A stretch of 64,000 bases of DNA from Bdellovibrio sp. ZAP7 (GTDB taxonomy: Bacteria; Bdellovibrionota; Bdellovibrionia; Bdellovibrionales; Bdellovibrionaceae), in the NCBI RefSeq assembly GCF_006874645.1, contig NZ_CP030082.1:1736001-1800000 (forward strand), written 5' to 3'. This document shows positions 11,492 through 19,569 of this stretch, one piece after another; position 1 is the first letter of the stretch, and each line of letters starts with the position of its first letter. Made by a program: the position numbers and the translations under genes. The notes under the pieces were generated by a model that was not told the DNA's origin, searched no databases, and saw only the letters and a program-made list of their open reading frames with translations.

Positions 11492-11660
11492 AAGCAATCC
11501 CGCATGTGCAATGCGTCATCGCCTGCGGGATCTCGCTCTGCGACCAAGAACACTTGACCCTCTCCAGCCGCAGGATTAGTAATAATGTGATGCAAAATTT
11601 CCCGTTTTATTCATCACTTATCTCTCTTAAAAATGGCTCGTTCACGAGCACGCAATCATA

Positions 11661-13625
11661 ATGTCACAAATTACAATTATTCTGCCGGATAACTCGACGA
11701 AGGTTTTTGACCATGAACCGACAGCGCTAGAAGTGGCGCAGTCTATTGGCCCTCGCTTGGCTAAAGAAACTCTTGGTGCAAAACTGAATGGTTCAACTGA
11801 AATTTCTGATCTTCGCACTGTTTTGAAAGATCAAACGAAAGTGGCGCTGGTCACCACCAAATCTCCTGAATCAGTTGAAGTGGTTCGTCACTCTTGCGCG
11901 CATATCATGGCGCAAGCGATTCAAGATATTTGGCCAGAAGTAAAAGTGACGATCGGTCCTGTGATCGACAATGGTTTTTACTACGACTTCGATTCTCCGT
12001 TTGCCTTCACTGAAGAGCACTTCGAGAAAATCGAAAAGAAAATGACTGAGATCGTTTCTAAAGATCTTGCGATTCACCGTGAAGACTGGCCGATTGCGAA
12101 AGCAATTGAGACATTCAAAGGAATGGGCGAGCGCTTTAAAGTTGAATTGATCGAAGACCTTGCGAAAAAAGGCGAGACAACTGTTGGTATCTACTTCAAT
12201 GGGACGAACTGGTTTGATCTTTGCCGTGGTCCACACATTCAGTCCACAGGTCAAATCAAAGCCTTTAAATTGCTGTCCGTAGCGGGTGCATACTGGAGAG
12301 GCGACGAGAAAAACGCTATGCTTCAGCGCGTGTACGCGACTGCGTTTAACGACAAGAAAGACTTGGATCTTTATCTGCACAATATCGAGGAAGCTAAAAA
12401 ACGCGACCATCGTAAATTGGGTAAAGAATTGGGCATGTTCTATTTCAATGAACTGGCTCCAGGTTCTCCATTCTTCACAGGTAAGGGCGCAACGGTTTAC
12501 AACTCTTTGCAAACATACCTTCGTGAATTGTATTTCGAAACAGGTTACCAAGAAGTGATCACACCGCAAATCTTTGACGTGAACCTGTTCCATACTTCTG
12601 GTCACTATCAGAACTACAAAGAAAACATGTTCTTCACAAAAGTGGACGAGCGTGATTTTGCTTCTAAACCCATGAACTGTCCTTCTCACTGTTTGCTTTA
12701 TAACTCCGAGAAATATTCTTACCGTGATCTACCAATCAAAATGGCGGATTTCGGTCGCCTGCATCGCTATGAGAAATCAGGTGCAATGCACGGTTTGACT
12801 CGTGTTCGTACCTTTTGTCAGGACGATGCGCACATCTTCTGCCGTATGGATCAGTTGCAAGAAGAGATCGCAAAATTCATGGGCTTGCTTAACCGCGTTT
12901 ACGACAAACTGGGCATGAGCAATTACAAAATCTTCCTTTCCACTCGTCCGGATAACAGAATGGGCAGTGAAGAGTACTGGGATATGGCCGAAGGTGCTTT
13001 GGCCGAAGCCTTGAAATCTCTGAATTTGCCGTTTGAATTGAACCCTGGCGATGGTGCGTTCTATGGACCAAAGTTAGATATCATGTTTGTCGATGCTTTG
13101 AATCGTCCATGGCAATTGGGGACACTTCAAGTGGATCCGAACCTGCCAACAGCGTTCGATTTGAAGTACACAGGTGAAGACAACAAGGAGCATCGCCCCG
13201 TGATGCTTCATCGTGCGATCTTGGGCTCATTAGAGCGTTTCATCGGTGTTTATTTGGAGCACACGGCGGGCCATTTGCCGCCGTGGATGATGCCGGTCCA
13301 GGTAGCGATCCTAAACGTTACCGACCGTGTAAATACGTTCTGCGAGGAATTGATGAAATCCCTCAAAGATCAAAAGGTGCGCGTGGAGTTTGACCGCCGC
13401 AACGAAAAATTGAATTATAAAATCCGTGAGGCTCAACTTCAAAAAATCCCATACATGATTATCGTGGGGGATAAAGAGGCGGAAAGCCGTACGGTTTCAT
13501 TGCGTTTGAGAGACGGGTCTGAACATAAAGGGATGACTGTGGATCAAGTAATGAATTTGATTACGACAGATATTAGTACAAGAAGTTTGCAGAGCTCTCT
13601 TGCGAAGTCTGCAACAGTAAACTAG
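11661..13625 (+). CDS. thrS: Threonine--tRNA ligase
   Basis: Threonyl-tRNA synthetase charges tRNA-Thr and edits mischarged Ser-tRNA. The 654-residue protein shows the full class II layout: an N-terminal TGS domain (about 1-62), the editing domain with HSCAHIMAQA, the catalytic core with PMNCPSHC (zinc ligand Cys), motif 2 around RVRTFCQDDAHIF and motif 3 around HRAILGSLERFIG, then an anticodon-binding domain. The ATG at 11661 lacks a clear Shine-Dalgarno; a small hairpin (GCTCG / CGAGC, 11636-11649) lies directly upstream. infC follows after 50 nt, as in the enterobacterial thrS-infC pair. Confidence 0.97.
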   Translation: MSQITIILPDNSTKVFDHEPTALEVAQSIGPRLAKETLGAKLNGSTEISDLRTVLKDQTKVALVTTKSPESVEVVRHSCAHIMAQAIQDIWPEVKVTIGPVIDNGFYYDFDSPFAFTEEHFEKIEKKMTEIVSKDLAIHREDWPIAKAIETFKGMGERFKVELIEDLAKKGETTVGIYFNGTNWFDLCRGPHIQSTGQIKAFKLLSVAGAYWRGDEKNAMLQRVYATAFNDKKDLDLYLHNIEEAKKRDHRKLGKELGMFYFNELAPGSPFFTGKGATVYNSLQTYLRELYFETGYQEVITPQIFDVNLFHTSGHYQNYKENMFFTKVDERDFASKPMNCPSHCLLYNSEKYSYRDLPIKMADFGRLHRYEKSGAMHGLTRVRTFCQDDAHIFCRMDQLQEEIAKFMGLLNRVYDKLGMSNYKIFLSTRPDNRMGSEEYWDMAEGALAEALKSLNLPFELNPGDGAFYGPKLDIMFVDALNRPWQLGTLQVDPNLPTAFDLKYTGEDNKEHRPVMLHRAILGSLERFIGVYLEHTAGHLPPWMMPVQVAILNVTDRVNTFCEELMKSLKDQKVRVEFDRRNEKLNYKIREAQLQKIPYMIIVGDKEAESRTVSLRLRDGSEHKGMTVDQVMNLITTDISTRSLQSSLAKSATVN

Positions 13626-13664
13626 CCGTCACACTTACGTGACGCTGGTATTTAACGAAACCCC

Positions 13665-13678
13665 GGAGGTTTACCATT
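13665..13678 (+). promoter_or_regulatory. infC ribosome binding site with AUU start codon
   Basis: A strong GGAGG and a 6-nt spacer lead to ATT AGC AAG. The good Shine-Dalgarno paired with a discriminated start codon is the arrangement that lets IF-3 repress its own synthesis. Confidence 0.88.
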
Positions 13679-14347
13679 AGCAAGTTTTCAGGAAATTTTG
13701 GAGGCGGTGGCGGTCGCTTTGATCGCAACAAGAAGGACTCTAAAGACTCATTGAGAGTGAATCGTGAGATTCGCGCCCAGCAAATTCGCGTTATCGACGA
13801 TGAAGGCAACATGTTGGGTGTCATGACTGTACCTGAGGCAGTTCGTATTGCAGAAGAACGTGGATTGGATCTACTTGAGATTGCTCCAACAGCAACTCCT
13901 CCTACTTGTAAAATCATGGATTACGGCAAGTGGAAGTACGAGAAAAAGAAACAAGCAACGGCAGCTCGTAAAAAGCAAACTGTTGTGACGATCAAAGAGG
14001 TGCAAATGCGCCCTCGTACGGATCAACATGACTTTGAAACTAAGATGAATCACGCTCGTCGTTTCTTGCTGGATGGCGATAAAGTGAAAGTATCTTTGCG
14101 CTTTATGGGTCGTGAATTGGCCCATCAAGAAATCGGTATGGATGTTATCAAGAAAGCCATCGCTTTCGTTGACGATTTGGCAATGGTCGAATCTCAACCG
14201 AAAATGGAAGGTAAGCAAATGTTCTTGATGCTGGCTCCAGATCCTTTGAAAATCAAAGAGTATCAAAAAGCACATCCGAACAAGTCTAAGCAAGACTCTA
14301 AAGAGCTCGATGAGCTTAAAGAAGTCGAAACAGACGACGAAGACTAA
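13676..14347 (+). CDS. infC: Translation initiation factor IF-3, AUU start
   Basis: IF-3 binds the 30S subunit, prevents premature 50S joining and checks start-codon fidelity. I start the gene at the AUU at 13676 because GGAGG (13665-13669) sits 6 nt upstream, the frame is open from there into the clear IF-3 sequence, and no ATG is available before 13751, which would cut into the conserved N-terminal LRVNREIRAQQIRVID region. The 223-residue product has a glycine-rich N-terminus, the N domain, a lysine-rich linker and the C domain, then an acidic tail (VETDDED). AUU starts are a known device for IF-3 autoregulation. rpmI and rplT, its usual partners, are 12.4 kb away. Confidence 0.95.
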   Translation: MSKFSGNFGGGGGRFDRNKKDSKDSLRVNREIRAQQIRVIDDEGNMLGVMTVPEAVRIAEERGLDLLEIAPTATPPTCKIMDYGKWKYEKKKQATAARKKQTVVTIKEVQMRPRTDQHDFETKMNHARRFLLDGDKVKVSLRFMGRELAHQEIGMDVIKKAIAFVDDLAMVESQPKMEGKQMFLMLAPDPLKIKEYQKAHPNKSKQDSKELDELKEVETDDED

Positions 14348-14360
14348 AATCTTCCGAAAT

Positions 14361-14390
14361 AAAAAGGCAGCTTACGAGCTGCCTTTTTAT
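14361..14390 (+). terminator. Terminator after infC
   Basis: A 12-bp stem AAAAAGGCAGCT / AGCTGCCTTTTT with a 4-nt loop is followed by a T-rich tail. Confidence 0.9.
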
Positions 14391-14429
14391 TTTCTGAACC
14401 GGGTAAAAGGTGCCTGCCGGTTTTTTGGA

Positions 14430-14455
14430 ATGCGGTGCGGAACCGTTGTGGAAAT
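14430..14455. repeat. Dispersed 26-bp repeat, copy 1
   Basis: The sequence ATGCGGTGCGGAACCG plus ten more bases is shared, with 4 mismatches in 26, with 32662-32687. Both copies lie in short intergenic gaps near the 3' side of translation or isoprenoid operons. Confidence 0.5.
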
Positions 14456-14479
14456 TTTGTTGCTGGTCTGAAGGGTGAA

Positions 14480-15046
14480 TTGGTGGCTCAAGCTTTAGCG
14501 TTTAACTCGGTTAAAAATTCTTGGGATGTTTTTATGCTGTTCGCGGTGCCGATTGGTGGGGGCATTCCTGCGGGGGTGGTCTTAGCGAAAAGTCGCGGCA
14601 TTGGTTGGCTTGCGATGTCTCTGCTTTATCTTGTTTCTGATCTGCTGCTGGCAATCGTGTTTGAGCCGATGATGTTTGTGATCTTGTGGATTGCAAGGCA
14701 TTTGCCTTTTCTGCAAAGAACGATCGATATATCTCGGGATATCACTGCGAAAACCATAGCTCGTTATGGAGCTAAGCCGGGGCCCATCGTTTTGATCATG
14801 ATTGCTTTTGGTGTGGATCCTATGACGGGGAGAGCGGCGGCTTTATCTCAGGGGCATGGTTTTTTTGGAGGCTGGGCCATTGCCATTGCTGGGGACATGC
14901 TTTTCTTTTGGGTCGTGATGTCTTCGACATTGTTTCTTAATAACTTATTGGGCGATGGCACTTGGGCTGCGGTGATCATTATGGTCTTGATGATTTTAAT
15001 ACCAACGCTTGTTCGAAAATGGAAAGACAGGAATCAAACTGTTTAA
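14480..15046 (+). CDS. Small integral membrane protein, unknown function
   Basis: The protein (about 189 residues from 14480) has four to five hydrophobic segments. Visible features are a glycine-rich VPIGGGIPAGVVLA near the start, a mid-protein loop with RTIDISRDITAK, and DPMTGRAAALSQGHGFFGG before another pair of helices. The frame is open from a GTG at 14435, but a TTG (14480) or GTG (14483) preceded by GAAGGG at 14470-14475 is a better start. I do not assign a family; a small transporter-like protein is possible. It is bounded by terminators on both sides, so it is a single-gene unit. Confidence 0.7.
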   Translation: MVAQALAFNSVKNSWDVFMLFAVPIGGGIPAGVVLAKSRGIGWLAMSLLYLVSDLLLAIVFEPMMFVILWIARHLPFLQRTIDISRDITAKTIARYGAKPGPIVLIMIAFGVDPMTGRAAALSQGHGFFGGWAIAIAGDMLFFWVVMSSTLFLNNLLGDGTWAAVIIMVLMILIPTLVRKWKDRNQTV

Positions 15047-15052
15047 TATGGA

Positions 15053-15081
15053 AAAGGCAGCTAAAAGGCTGCCTTTCTGGT
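15053..15081 (+). terminator. Terminator after small membrane protein gene
   Basis: A 9-bp stem AAAGGCAGC / GCTGCCTTT is followed by a moderately T-rich stretch. Confidence 0.75.
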
Positions 15082-15141
15082 TTTAGGACGCCTGTGTCGT
15101 TGTTGTAAGCGCCTGTAAATACTGTTGTTTATCGTCACTTT

Positions 15142-15203
15142 TATTAAGGATAAAAAATGTCTGGAATAAGCCCTATTAAGGATATATTATATCCTTAATA
15201 GGG
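15142..15203 (+). promoter_or_regulatory. Palindromic operator upstream of CMD/Rrf2 pair
   Basis: A perfect 15-bp inverted repeat (15171-15185 and 15189-15203, core CCCTATTAAGGATAT) has a 3-nt centre, and a third half-site TATTAAGGATA lies at 15142-15152. The right arm runs into the GGGAGG ribosome binding site of the first gene. Position and symmetry make it the likely binding site of the Rrf2 protein encoded second in the operon, giving autoregulation. Confidence 0.75.
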
Positions 15204-15213
15204 AGGTTCACTT

Positions 15214-15693
15214 ATGAGCCAAAGAGTTAACTACAACCAACAATCACCTGAAATCGTTCACAGTCTAATGGAAATCTCCAAACAGCTTTCTAAAAGCGAA
15301 ATCAGCCAAACTTTGCGTGATATGGTTAATATTCGCGCGTCTCAGATAAACGGCTGTGCCTTTTGCATCGATATGCACGTGAAAGAAGCCCGTATTCACG
15401 GGGAGCGCGATCTGCGAGTGCACCACGTTCAAGTGTGGCGTGAATCTACATTGTTTAATGCACAAGAGCGTGCGGCGCTAGAATGGACGGAGGCTGTGAC
15501 AAAGTTGACAGCGGAAGGAATCTCCGATGAGATTTATAACCGTGTGAAAGAGCATTTCTCTGAAAAACAAATGTCAGATTTAACTTTGGCAATTGGTCTG
15601 ATCAATCAGTGGAACCGCTTAAGTATCGCATTTCGTGCGGTCCCAGGATCCGCGGATAAATTTTTCGGCCTTGATAAGGCAGGAATGAACTAA
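15214..15693 (+). CDS. Carboxymuconolactone decarboxylase / AhpD-like protein
   Basis: The 159-residue protein matches the CMD/AhpD-like family: the helix with the redox pair in NGCAFCIDMHVKEAR (CxxC followed by a conserved His), then HHVQVWRES and ALEWTEAVTKL. These proteins act as thiol-dependent peroxidases or related redox enzymes in the cytosol. GGGAGG (15201-15206) precedes the ATG. It is the first gene of a two-gene operon with an Rrf2 regulator one nucleotide downstream, so a role in sensing or removing peroxide, nitric oxide or similar stress is likely but not proven. Confidence 0.88.
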   Translation: MSQRVNYNQQSPEIVHSLMEISKQLSKSEISQTLRDMVNIRASQINGCAFCIDMHVKEARIHGERDLRVHHVQVWRESTLFNAQERAALEWTEAVTKLTAEGISDEIYNRVKEHFSEKQMSDLTLAIGLINQWNRLSIAFRAVPGSADKFFGLDKAGMN

Positions 15694-15694
15694 A

Positions 15695-16180
15695 ATGATT
15701 TTAAGAAACCAGGTCGAGTGGGCTTTGCATTGTTGTAGTATTCTTTCGGCGTTGCCGGAGGGGGTCTATCTTGCAACCAAAGATCTGGCCGAGTTTCATG
15801 GCGTGCCGAAAGAGTATCTTTCAAAAGCTCTGCAGGCACTTTCCAATGCGGGCTTGGTTGATGCGACGCTAGGGCCTCGCGGTGGTTACCGTCTGGCTCG
15901 CGCTGCTGATAAAATCACGTTTTTAGATATCGTGGAAGCAGTGGAGGGGAAGACCTCCACTTTTGAATGTTCAGAAATTCGTAAAAATGGTCCCTGCAAG
16001 CAAGAAAAAAACGCTTTTAAAAAGCCTTGTCAGATTGCTCGCGTGATGTGGAAAGCAGACGAGGCTTGGCGTAAGGAATTGCGTGGCATCACTTTGAAAG
16101 ACCTGGGGGATCAGCTTCTTCGAGAACTTCCTAAGGAAGTCCTCGAAGAAAATATGAACTGGCTTCTGTCCCGGTCTTAG
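15695..16180 (+). CDS. Rrf2-family transcriptional regulator
   Basis: The 161-residue protein has the Rrf2 winged helix (about residues 1-75, with GVPKEYLSKALQALSNAGLV as recognition region and the wing GPRGGYRLAR). Three cysteines in the C-terminal half (ECSE, GPCK, KPCQ) sit where IscR/NsrR carry cluster ligands, but the spacing (8 and 10 residues) is wider than in IscR, so iron-sulfur binding is uncertain. The gene follows the CMD gene after one base and probably represses the operon through the palindrome at 15171-15203. Its stop overlaps the stop of the converging gene by 3 bases. Confidence 0.9.
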   Translation: MILRNQVEWALHCCSILSALPEGVYLATKDLAEFHGVPKEYLSKALQALSNAGLVDATLGPRGGYRLARAADKITFLDIVEAVEGKTSTFECSEIRKNGPCKQEKNAFKKPCQIARVMWKADEAWRKELRGITLKDLGDQLLRELPKEVLEENMNWLLSRS

Positions 16181-17166
16181 TCAGCGATGCAAGGGCCTTC
16201 ACGATCAGGTCCCGTCACATCACGGTGAGTGATGATTGCGGAATACACCGATTGTGAGCTGCTGTTTAAGATATCCATTTGAATAGTATAGTTGGTTGCA
16301 TTCATAGTGCTACGCACAGTTCGGTGCCCAGGTCTTGTCGTTGTGATCACTTCGCAGCGTTCGCGATTGTAGTCGTCATGGTGATCACGATCGCCTTTAT
16401 GGTCGTGTGGACCTCTGTCATCATGATGATCGTAATCACGATAGTCGTACTCAGGACGACGGCATTCGCGAGCGGAGTATTCAACTGTGCAAGATTGGCT
16501 GTGTTCATAATTATATGAAGGTTCTGATTTCACTTCCATGACACGGAATTTAATTCCCAAGTTTTGACCAGAAGAATTTTGCAGGATTTGAATCTGTGGA
16601 AAGTCTTTGGAATCACGGATCTGTTCGACGGGGCTTGCAATTCTAAAGGCAGCCTGTTTCCCCTGACTCGTGTGCGCGATCAGGTAATTGCCTTTTTTCT
16701 TATCCAATGAAAAGGACAGACGATCGATTTCTGCACTCACGGTTTTTGACGGTTTCTGACCAACCAAGGCCATACCCAGACTTTGCAAAGACTCCATAAA
16801 AATTTCGCAGCGTGGAGTTTTGCGAATCAGAGCGATTTCACGACTCGTAAGTTCACGTCGTTCAATTTCAATTTGGCTTGCGATCGTCAGGATGTCTACT
16901 TGGCGTCTAAGTGAAGGTTGCCCAGATCGGCAAAGGCTTTGATCCGCTCCTGATGCTTCCGGTAGATACTTCAAATAGTTGATAACTACAGGTGAGCTGA
17001 ATTGAATGCGGCTACCATCAGTGGCGGTGAGCGCAAAGGATGCGTGAACTTGAGCTTCCTCGATAATTTCGTCACTGATATAAGGAATGCGTTTCCCCAT
17101 CGCGTGAGATTGATGTGCGAAACACAAAGTTATAAAAGAAAGAGAAAATAAAATAACAGATTTCAT
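16177..17166 (-). CDS. Secreted protein with His/Asp-rich tail region
   Basis: The 329-residue product has a signal peptide ending near SHAMG (residue about 23). The body (about 40-230) shows no family I recognise. Residues of about 239-267 form a strongly His/Asp-rich, tyrosine-containing stretch (e.g. YDHHDDRGPHDHKGD), flanked by cysteines (SCTVEY, RECRRPEY, RERCEV, EGPCIAD). Such a region could bind divalent metal ions in the periplasm. Transcribed alone; stop codon shared with the end of the Rrf2 gene on the other strand. Confidence 0.75.
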   Translation of the reverse strand: MKSVILFSLSFITLCFAHQSHAMGKRIPYISDEIIEEAQVHASFALTATDGSRIQFSSPVVINYLKYLPEASGADQSLCRSGQPSLRRQVDILTIASQIEIERRELTSREIALIRKTPRCEIFMESLQSLGMALVGQKPSKTVSAEIDRLSFSLDKKKGNYLIAHTSQGKQAAFRIASPVEQIRDSKDFPQIQILQNSSGQNLGIKFRVMEVKSEPSYNYEHSQSCTVEYSARECRRPEYDYRDYDHHDDRGPHDHKGDRDHHDDYNRERCEVITTTRPGHRTVRSTMNATNYTIQMDILNSSSQSVYSAIITHRDVTGPDREGPCIAD

Positions 17167-17169
17167 GGT

Positions 17170-17239
17170 TAGGCCCCTCCCCAGTGGCGAGTTGGGCCTA
17201 TTGCAAGCACTTTGCCAAGACTAAATGGTCATCTTGGCA
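17170..17239. other. Two hairpins between convergent/tandem minus-strand genes
   Basis: TAGGCCC / GGGCCTA (17170-17200) and TGCCAAGA / TCTTGGCA (17213-17239) are perfect short inverted repeats in the 100-bp gap. Neither has a clean T-run, so they may be weak terminators or a control site for the gene ending at 16177. Confidence 0.4.
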
Positions 17240-17266
17240 CCGTGAAAAAACTAGATGTTGCGAGAA

Positions 17267-17806
17267 TTAGCAACGCTTGTATTTGCCGTCGTGCAAAGCA
17301 ATCAATCCTGCCGCGTTCATTTCTGTGATCAGCAAGCCAGGGTCAGGGAAAATTTCCTGCAGAAGCTCCTTAAGATCATTGGGAGAGTAGGATTTGTTCG
17401 TAGCCAAGTTTTCTGAAACACGAGCCAAAACCCATTCGCGTTTCATTTTCTGCGAAGGCACTTTTACCAGTTTGCCATATTTAAAGAAGGATTTTAGCAC
17501 CTTCTCTTTATACTGCTCTTCGACTTTGTCTTGTTCCTTCAGTTTTATGCCCGCGCCTAAAACCAACTCGCGCAGACTGACTTCTGCAACATCAGGAACG
17601 GCAAAGTAAATCGTGTAGTATTGATCCTTTTTGCTGGAAACAAGACCGGCCTCCACCAACTTCTTTAAATGAAAAGAAACAGTGGAGGGGGCCAGTTTCA
17701 AGCGCTCTGAAATCACCTCGATATAAGCGTCCCGCTCCAGTAAAAGGCGGAAGATGTTTAATCTTGATTCATCGGAAAGAGCTTTCAGGATCGTGAGGCT
17801 TTGCAT
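17267..17806 (-). CDS. ArsR-type HTH regulator with DUF2087 domain
   Basis: The 179-residue protein has an ArsR-like winged helix at the N-terminus (KALSDESRLNIFRLLLER, then LKLAPSTVSFHLKKLVEAGLV as the recognition helix) and a C-terminal DUF2087 region (FFKYGKLVKVPSQKMKREWV). DUF2087 proteins are one-component regulators with unknown ligands. It is the second gene of an operon, 2 nt after the 132-residue protein, and the palindromes upstream of that gene are good candidates for its own binding site. Confidence 0.88.
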   Translation of the reverse strand: MQSLTILKALSDESRLNIFRLLLERDAYIEVISERLKLAPSTVSFHLKKLVEAGLVSSKKDQYYTIYFAVPDVAEVSLRELVLGAGIKLKEQDKVEEQYKEKVLKSFFKYGKLVKVPSQKMKREWVLARVSENLATNKSYSPNDLKELLQEIFPDPGLLITEMNAAGLIALHDGKYKRC

Positions 17807-17808
17807 AA

Positions 17809-18192
17809 TTAATTACTCGCTTCATGCAAATTACGTCGCATGCTATCCAGGAAAGCGATTTGAATTTTGCCGATTTCGACTTCCTTGGTAAGATCGTGTT
17901 TCACGCTGTTAACAAGTTTCAAAGTGAAATCAAGCTCCATGCGTTCAATCAAATCTTGTAAAGCATAAACCATCTGATGTTCTTTGGGTTTTCCTGTAAC
18001 TGCGCGCAAAACAGGGAAGTCGCTGCCATCATTGACTGCCTGTTCGTATTTATCTGCCATTGTCAGATAGATACCTGATAGTTCACTGATGATTTTGTTT
18101 TCGATCGTTGGTTCCAGCTTGCCACGGGATGCGGCCTGCATAGCGCTTTGAGTTTTCATAACTCGTTCTTTAAATACATCCTTATTGTACAT
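17809..18192 (-). CDS. Small helical protein of unknown function, paired with ArsR-DUF2087 regulator
   Basis: The product is 127 residues from the ATG at 18192 (MYNKDVFK), or 132 from the ATG at 18207. I prefer 18192 because GGAG lies 9 nt upstream and because the earlier ATG sits inside the inverted repeat 18204-18239. It is predicted to be all-helical, soluble and charged, with no signal peptide. It lacks a recognised domain. Co-transcription with a one-component regulator suggests it is the regulated function, or a partner of it. Confidence 0.7.
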   Translation of the reverse strand: MYNKDVFKERVMKTQSAMQAASRGKLEPTIENKIISELSGIYLTMADKYEQAVNDGSDFPVLRAVTGKPKEHQMVYALQDLIERMELDFTLKLVNSVKHDLTKEVEIGKIQIAFLDSMRRNLHEASN

Positions 18193-18203
18193 AATAAGAT
18201 ACT

Positions 18204-18239
18204 CCATTTCTGATTTGATGAGTATCGAATCAGAAATGG
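18204..18239 (-). promoter_or_regulatory. Inverted repeat, probable operator of the ArsR-DUF2087 operon
   Basis: A perfect 12-bp inverted repeat (CCATTTCTGATT, 18204-18215; AATCAGAAATGG, 18228-18239) with a 12-nt spacer overlaps the translation start region. The spacer contains TATCGAAT, also found in the palindrome at 18256. Confidence 0.65.
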
Positions 18240-18255
18240 GGAGTCAATAGGAAAT

Positions 18256-18275
18256 AATTCGATATATATCGAATT
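18256..18275. promoter_or_regulatory. Perfect 20-bp palindrome in promoter region
   Basis: AATTCGATATATATCGAATT is self-complementary over all 20 bases and lies between the amine oxidase 3' end and the ArsR-DUF2087 operon start. It repeats the ATCGAAT word seen in the neighbouring inverted repeat, as expected for a second operator half of a dimeric regulator. Confidence 0.65.
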
Positions 18276-18286
18276 GAAAACGCGCG

Positions 18287-19567
18287 TCAGAGTTTAATTC
18301 TCAGAATTTGCCGGGCGGCCCGCTCCCCGGAGGCCATTGCTCCTTGAATTGTACCGATCATGGATCCCACAGATGTTCCTTCTCCAGCAAGGACGATTCT
18401 TTTATGAAAGACCTTGCGAAGATTTCTATATTCACCATTCTTCTGAACACCCACATAAGTGTAAGCACCCAATGAGTAGGGATCCTGGCTCCAGTTATGT
18501 TCGTGTGAACGGAGGCAATGCCTTTTTAAGAAGGCAGGGCTTCGGCCCGTTATCAGACTTAACGTTTTAAAAGCGTGATGGACCCGTTCCTCTTTTGTCC
18601 AAAATGAAATTTCGTAAGCTTTCGGGCCCCCTTGCCACGCAATCAGAATGTTCGAGCGATGGGGAGCTTGGGTCCACCAAGTGGGATAATAATATTCTGG
18701 GCTTGCGTGCAAAAATGCCACAGGCCGCTTTGAGAGATTTTCCCAAAAGCGATGTGAAAATTCAAATGAAGTGCGCAATGCGTGTCCCATGTGTACGGAT
18801 TCTAGGGCCTCTGCGAGTTTGGGGATTTCAGGAGTGAAAAAGTTTTTGGATCTTAAAACTCCGATGGGCAAGGTGACGACAGCAAAGTCTGCTTCCAAAG
18901 CTTTGCGCTTGTTATTGCAATAAACTCGAATCTTTTTATCGGTCCATTCAATTTCGCTCACTTCATGACGAAGTAAAATATCTGATTTACTTAAACCCGA
19001 TGATTTGTACAGTTCCTCAATAAAATGACTATGGCCCAAGGAAGGACGAAACTGACTTTGCCCATTTAGTTCCGGTTCTTCAGCTTTTTCAGCTGCGGCT
19101 AATCCTCGTTCTCCCACTAAATCGGGATCTGCAGCATCAAAACCTTCAATAAAGGATTTAAAGATTCCCACATCGAGTTGGGGGAGGCTTCTTCGATGAG
19201 TTTTTAAAAATTCAGTAAGAGAGCGGTCTTCTTTGCGATCAGCTTTAAGGCGAGAGCTGATACGTTCGATCTTTTGCCAAAAGTCCCGAGTCTCATGAAG
19301 TTTGTTATTTTCGAAAAAAAGATGATTGTCGCATAGATCAGTAAAGGAAATTTTTCGATCGTTTAAGAGATCCATCATCGGAGCATAGGCTCCGTGAATG
19401 AATTCGGCCCCCAATTCGATAGCTGGAAAGGTGTTTTGAACCGACAGGGCTCGGCCGCCTATACGGTTGCGAGCTTCCAGAAGGGTGCATTTGATTCCGG
19501 CTTGAATCAGATGTTTTGCGCAAGTTAAGCCCGCGGCTCCGGCGCCAATGATGATTACACGTTTCAC
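18287..19567 (-). CDS. Flavin-containing amine oxidase
   Basis: The 426-residue protein matches the FAD-dependent monoamine oxidase family: an N-terminal dinucleotide fold VIIIGAGAAGLTCAKHL followed by LLEARNRIGGRA, a central substrate domain with ELGAEFIHG, and the C-terminal FAD contact VLAGEGTSVGSMIGTIQGA. The family oxidises amines or polyamines with release of aldehyde, ammonia and peroxide; the substrate here is unknown. No signal peptide, so cytosolic. The start is a GTG at 19567 with GGGAGG 5 nt upstream, and that ribosome binding site lies within a hairpin. Confidence 0.9.
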   Translation of the reverse strand: MKRVIIIGAGAAGLTCAKHLIQAGIKCTLLEARNRIGGRALSVQNTFPAIELGAEFIHGAYAPMMDLLNDRKISFTDLCDNHLFFENNKLHETRDFWQKIERISSRLKADRKEDRSLTEFLKTHRRSLPQLDVGIFKSFIEGFDAADPDLVGERGLAAAEKAEEPELNGQSQFRPSLGHSHFIEELYKSSGLSKSDILLRHEVSEIEWTDKKIRVYCNNKRKALEADFAVVTLPIGVLRSKNFFTPEIPKLAEALESVHMGHALRTSFEFSHRFWENLSKRPVAFLHASPEYYYPTWWTQAPHRSNILIAWQGGPKAYEISFWTKEERVHHAFKTLSLITGRSPAFLKRHCLRSHEHNWSQDPYSLGAYTYVGVQKNGEYRNLRKVFHKRIVLAGEGTSVGSMIGTIQGAMASGERAARQILRIKL

Positions 19568-19569
19568 AG

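Noticed and set aside
11633-11692. Small frame (about 19 codons) overlapping the thrS start as a leader peptide, and a T-box before thrS or pheS
   Set aside because: The frame contains a single Thr codon and no good ribosome binding site; no T-box core sequence or terminator/antiterminator pair is visible in either leader.
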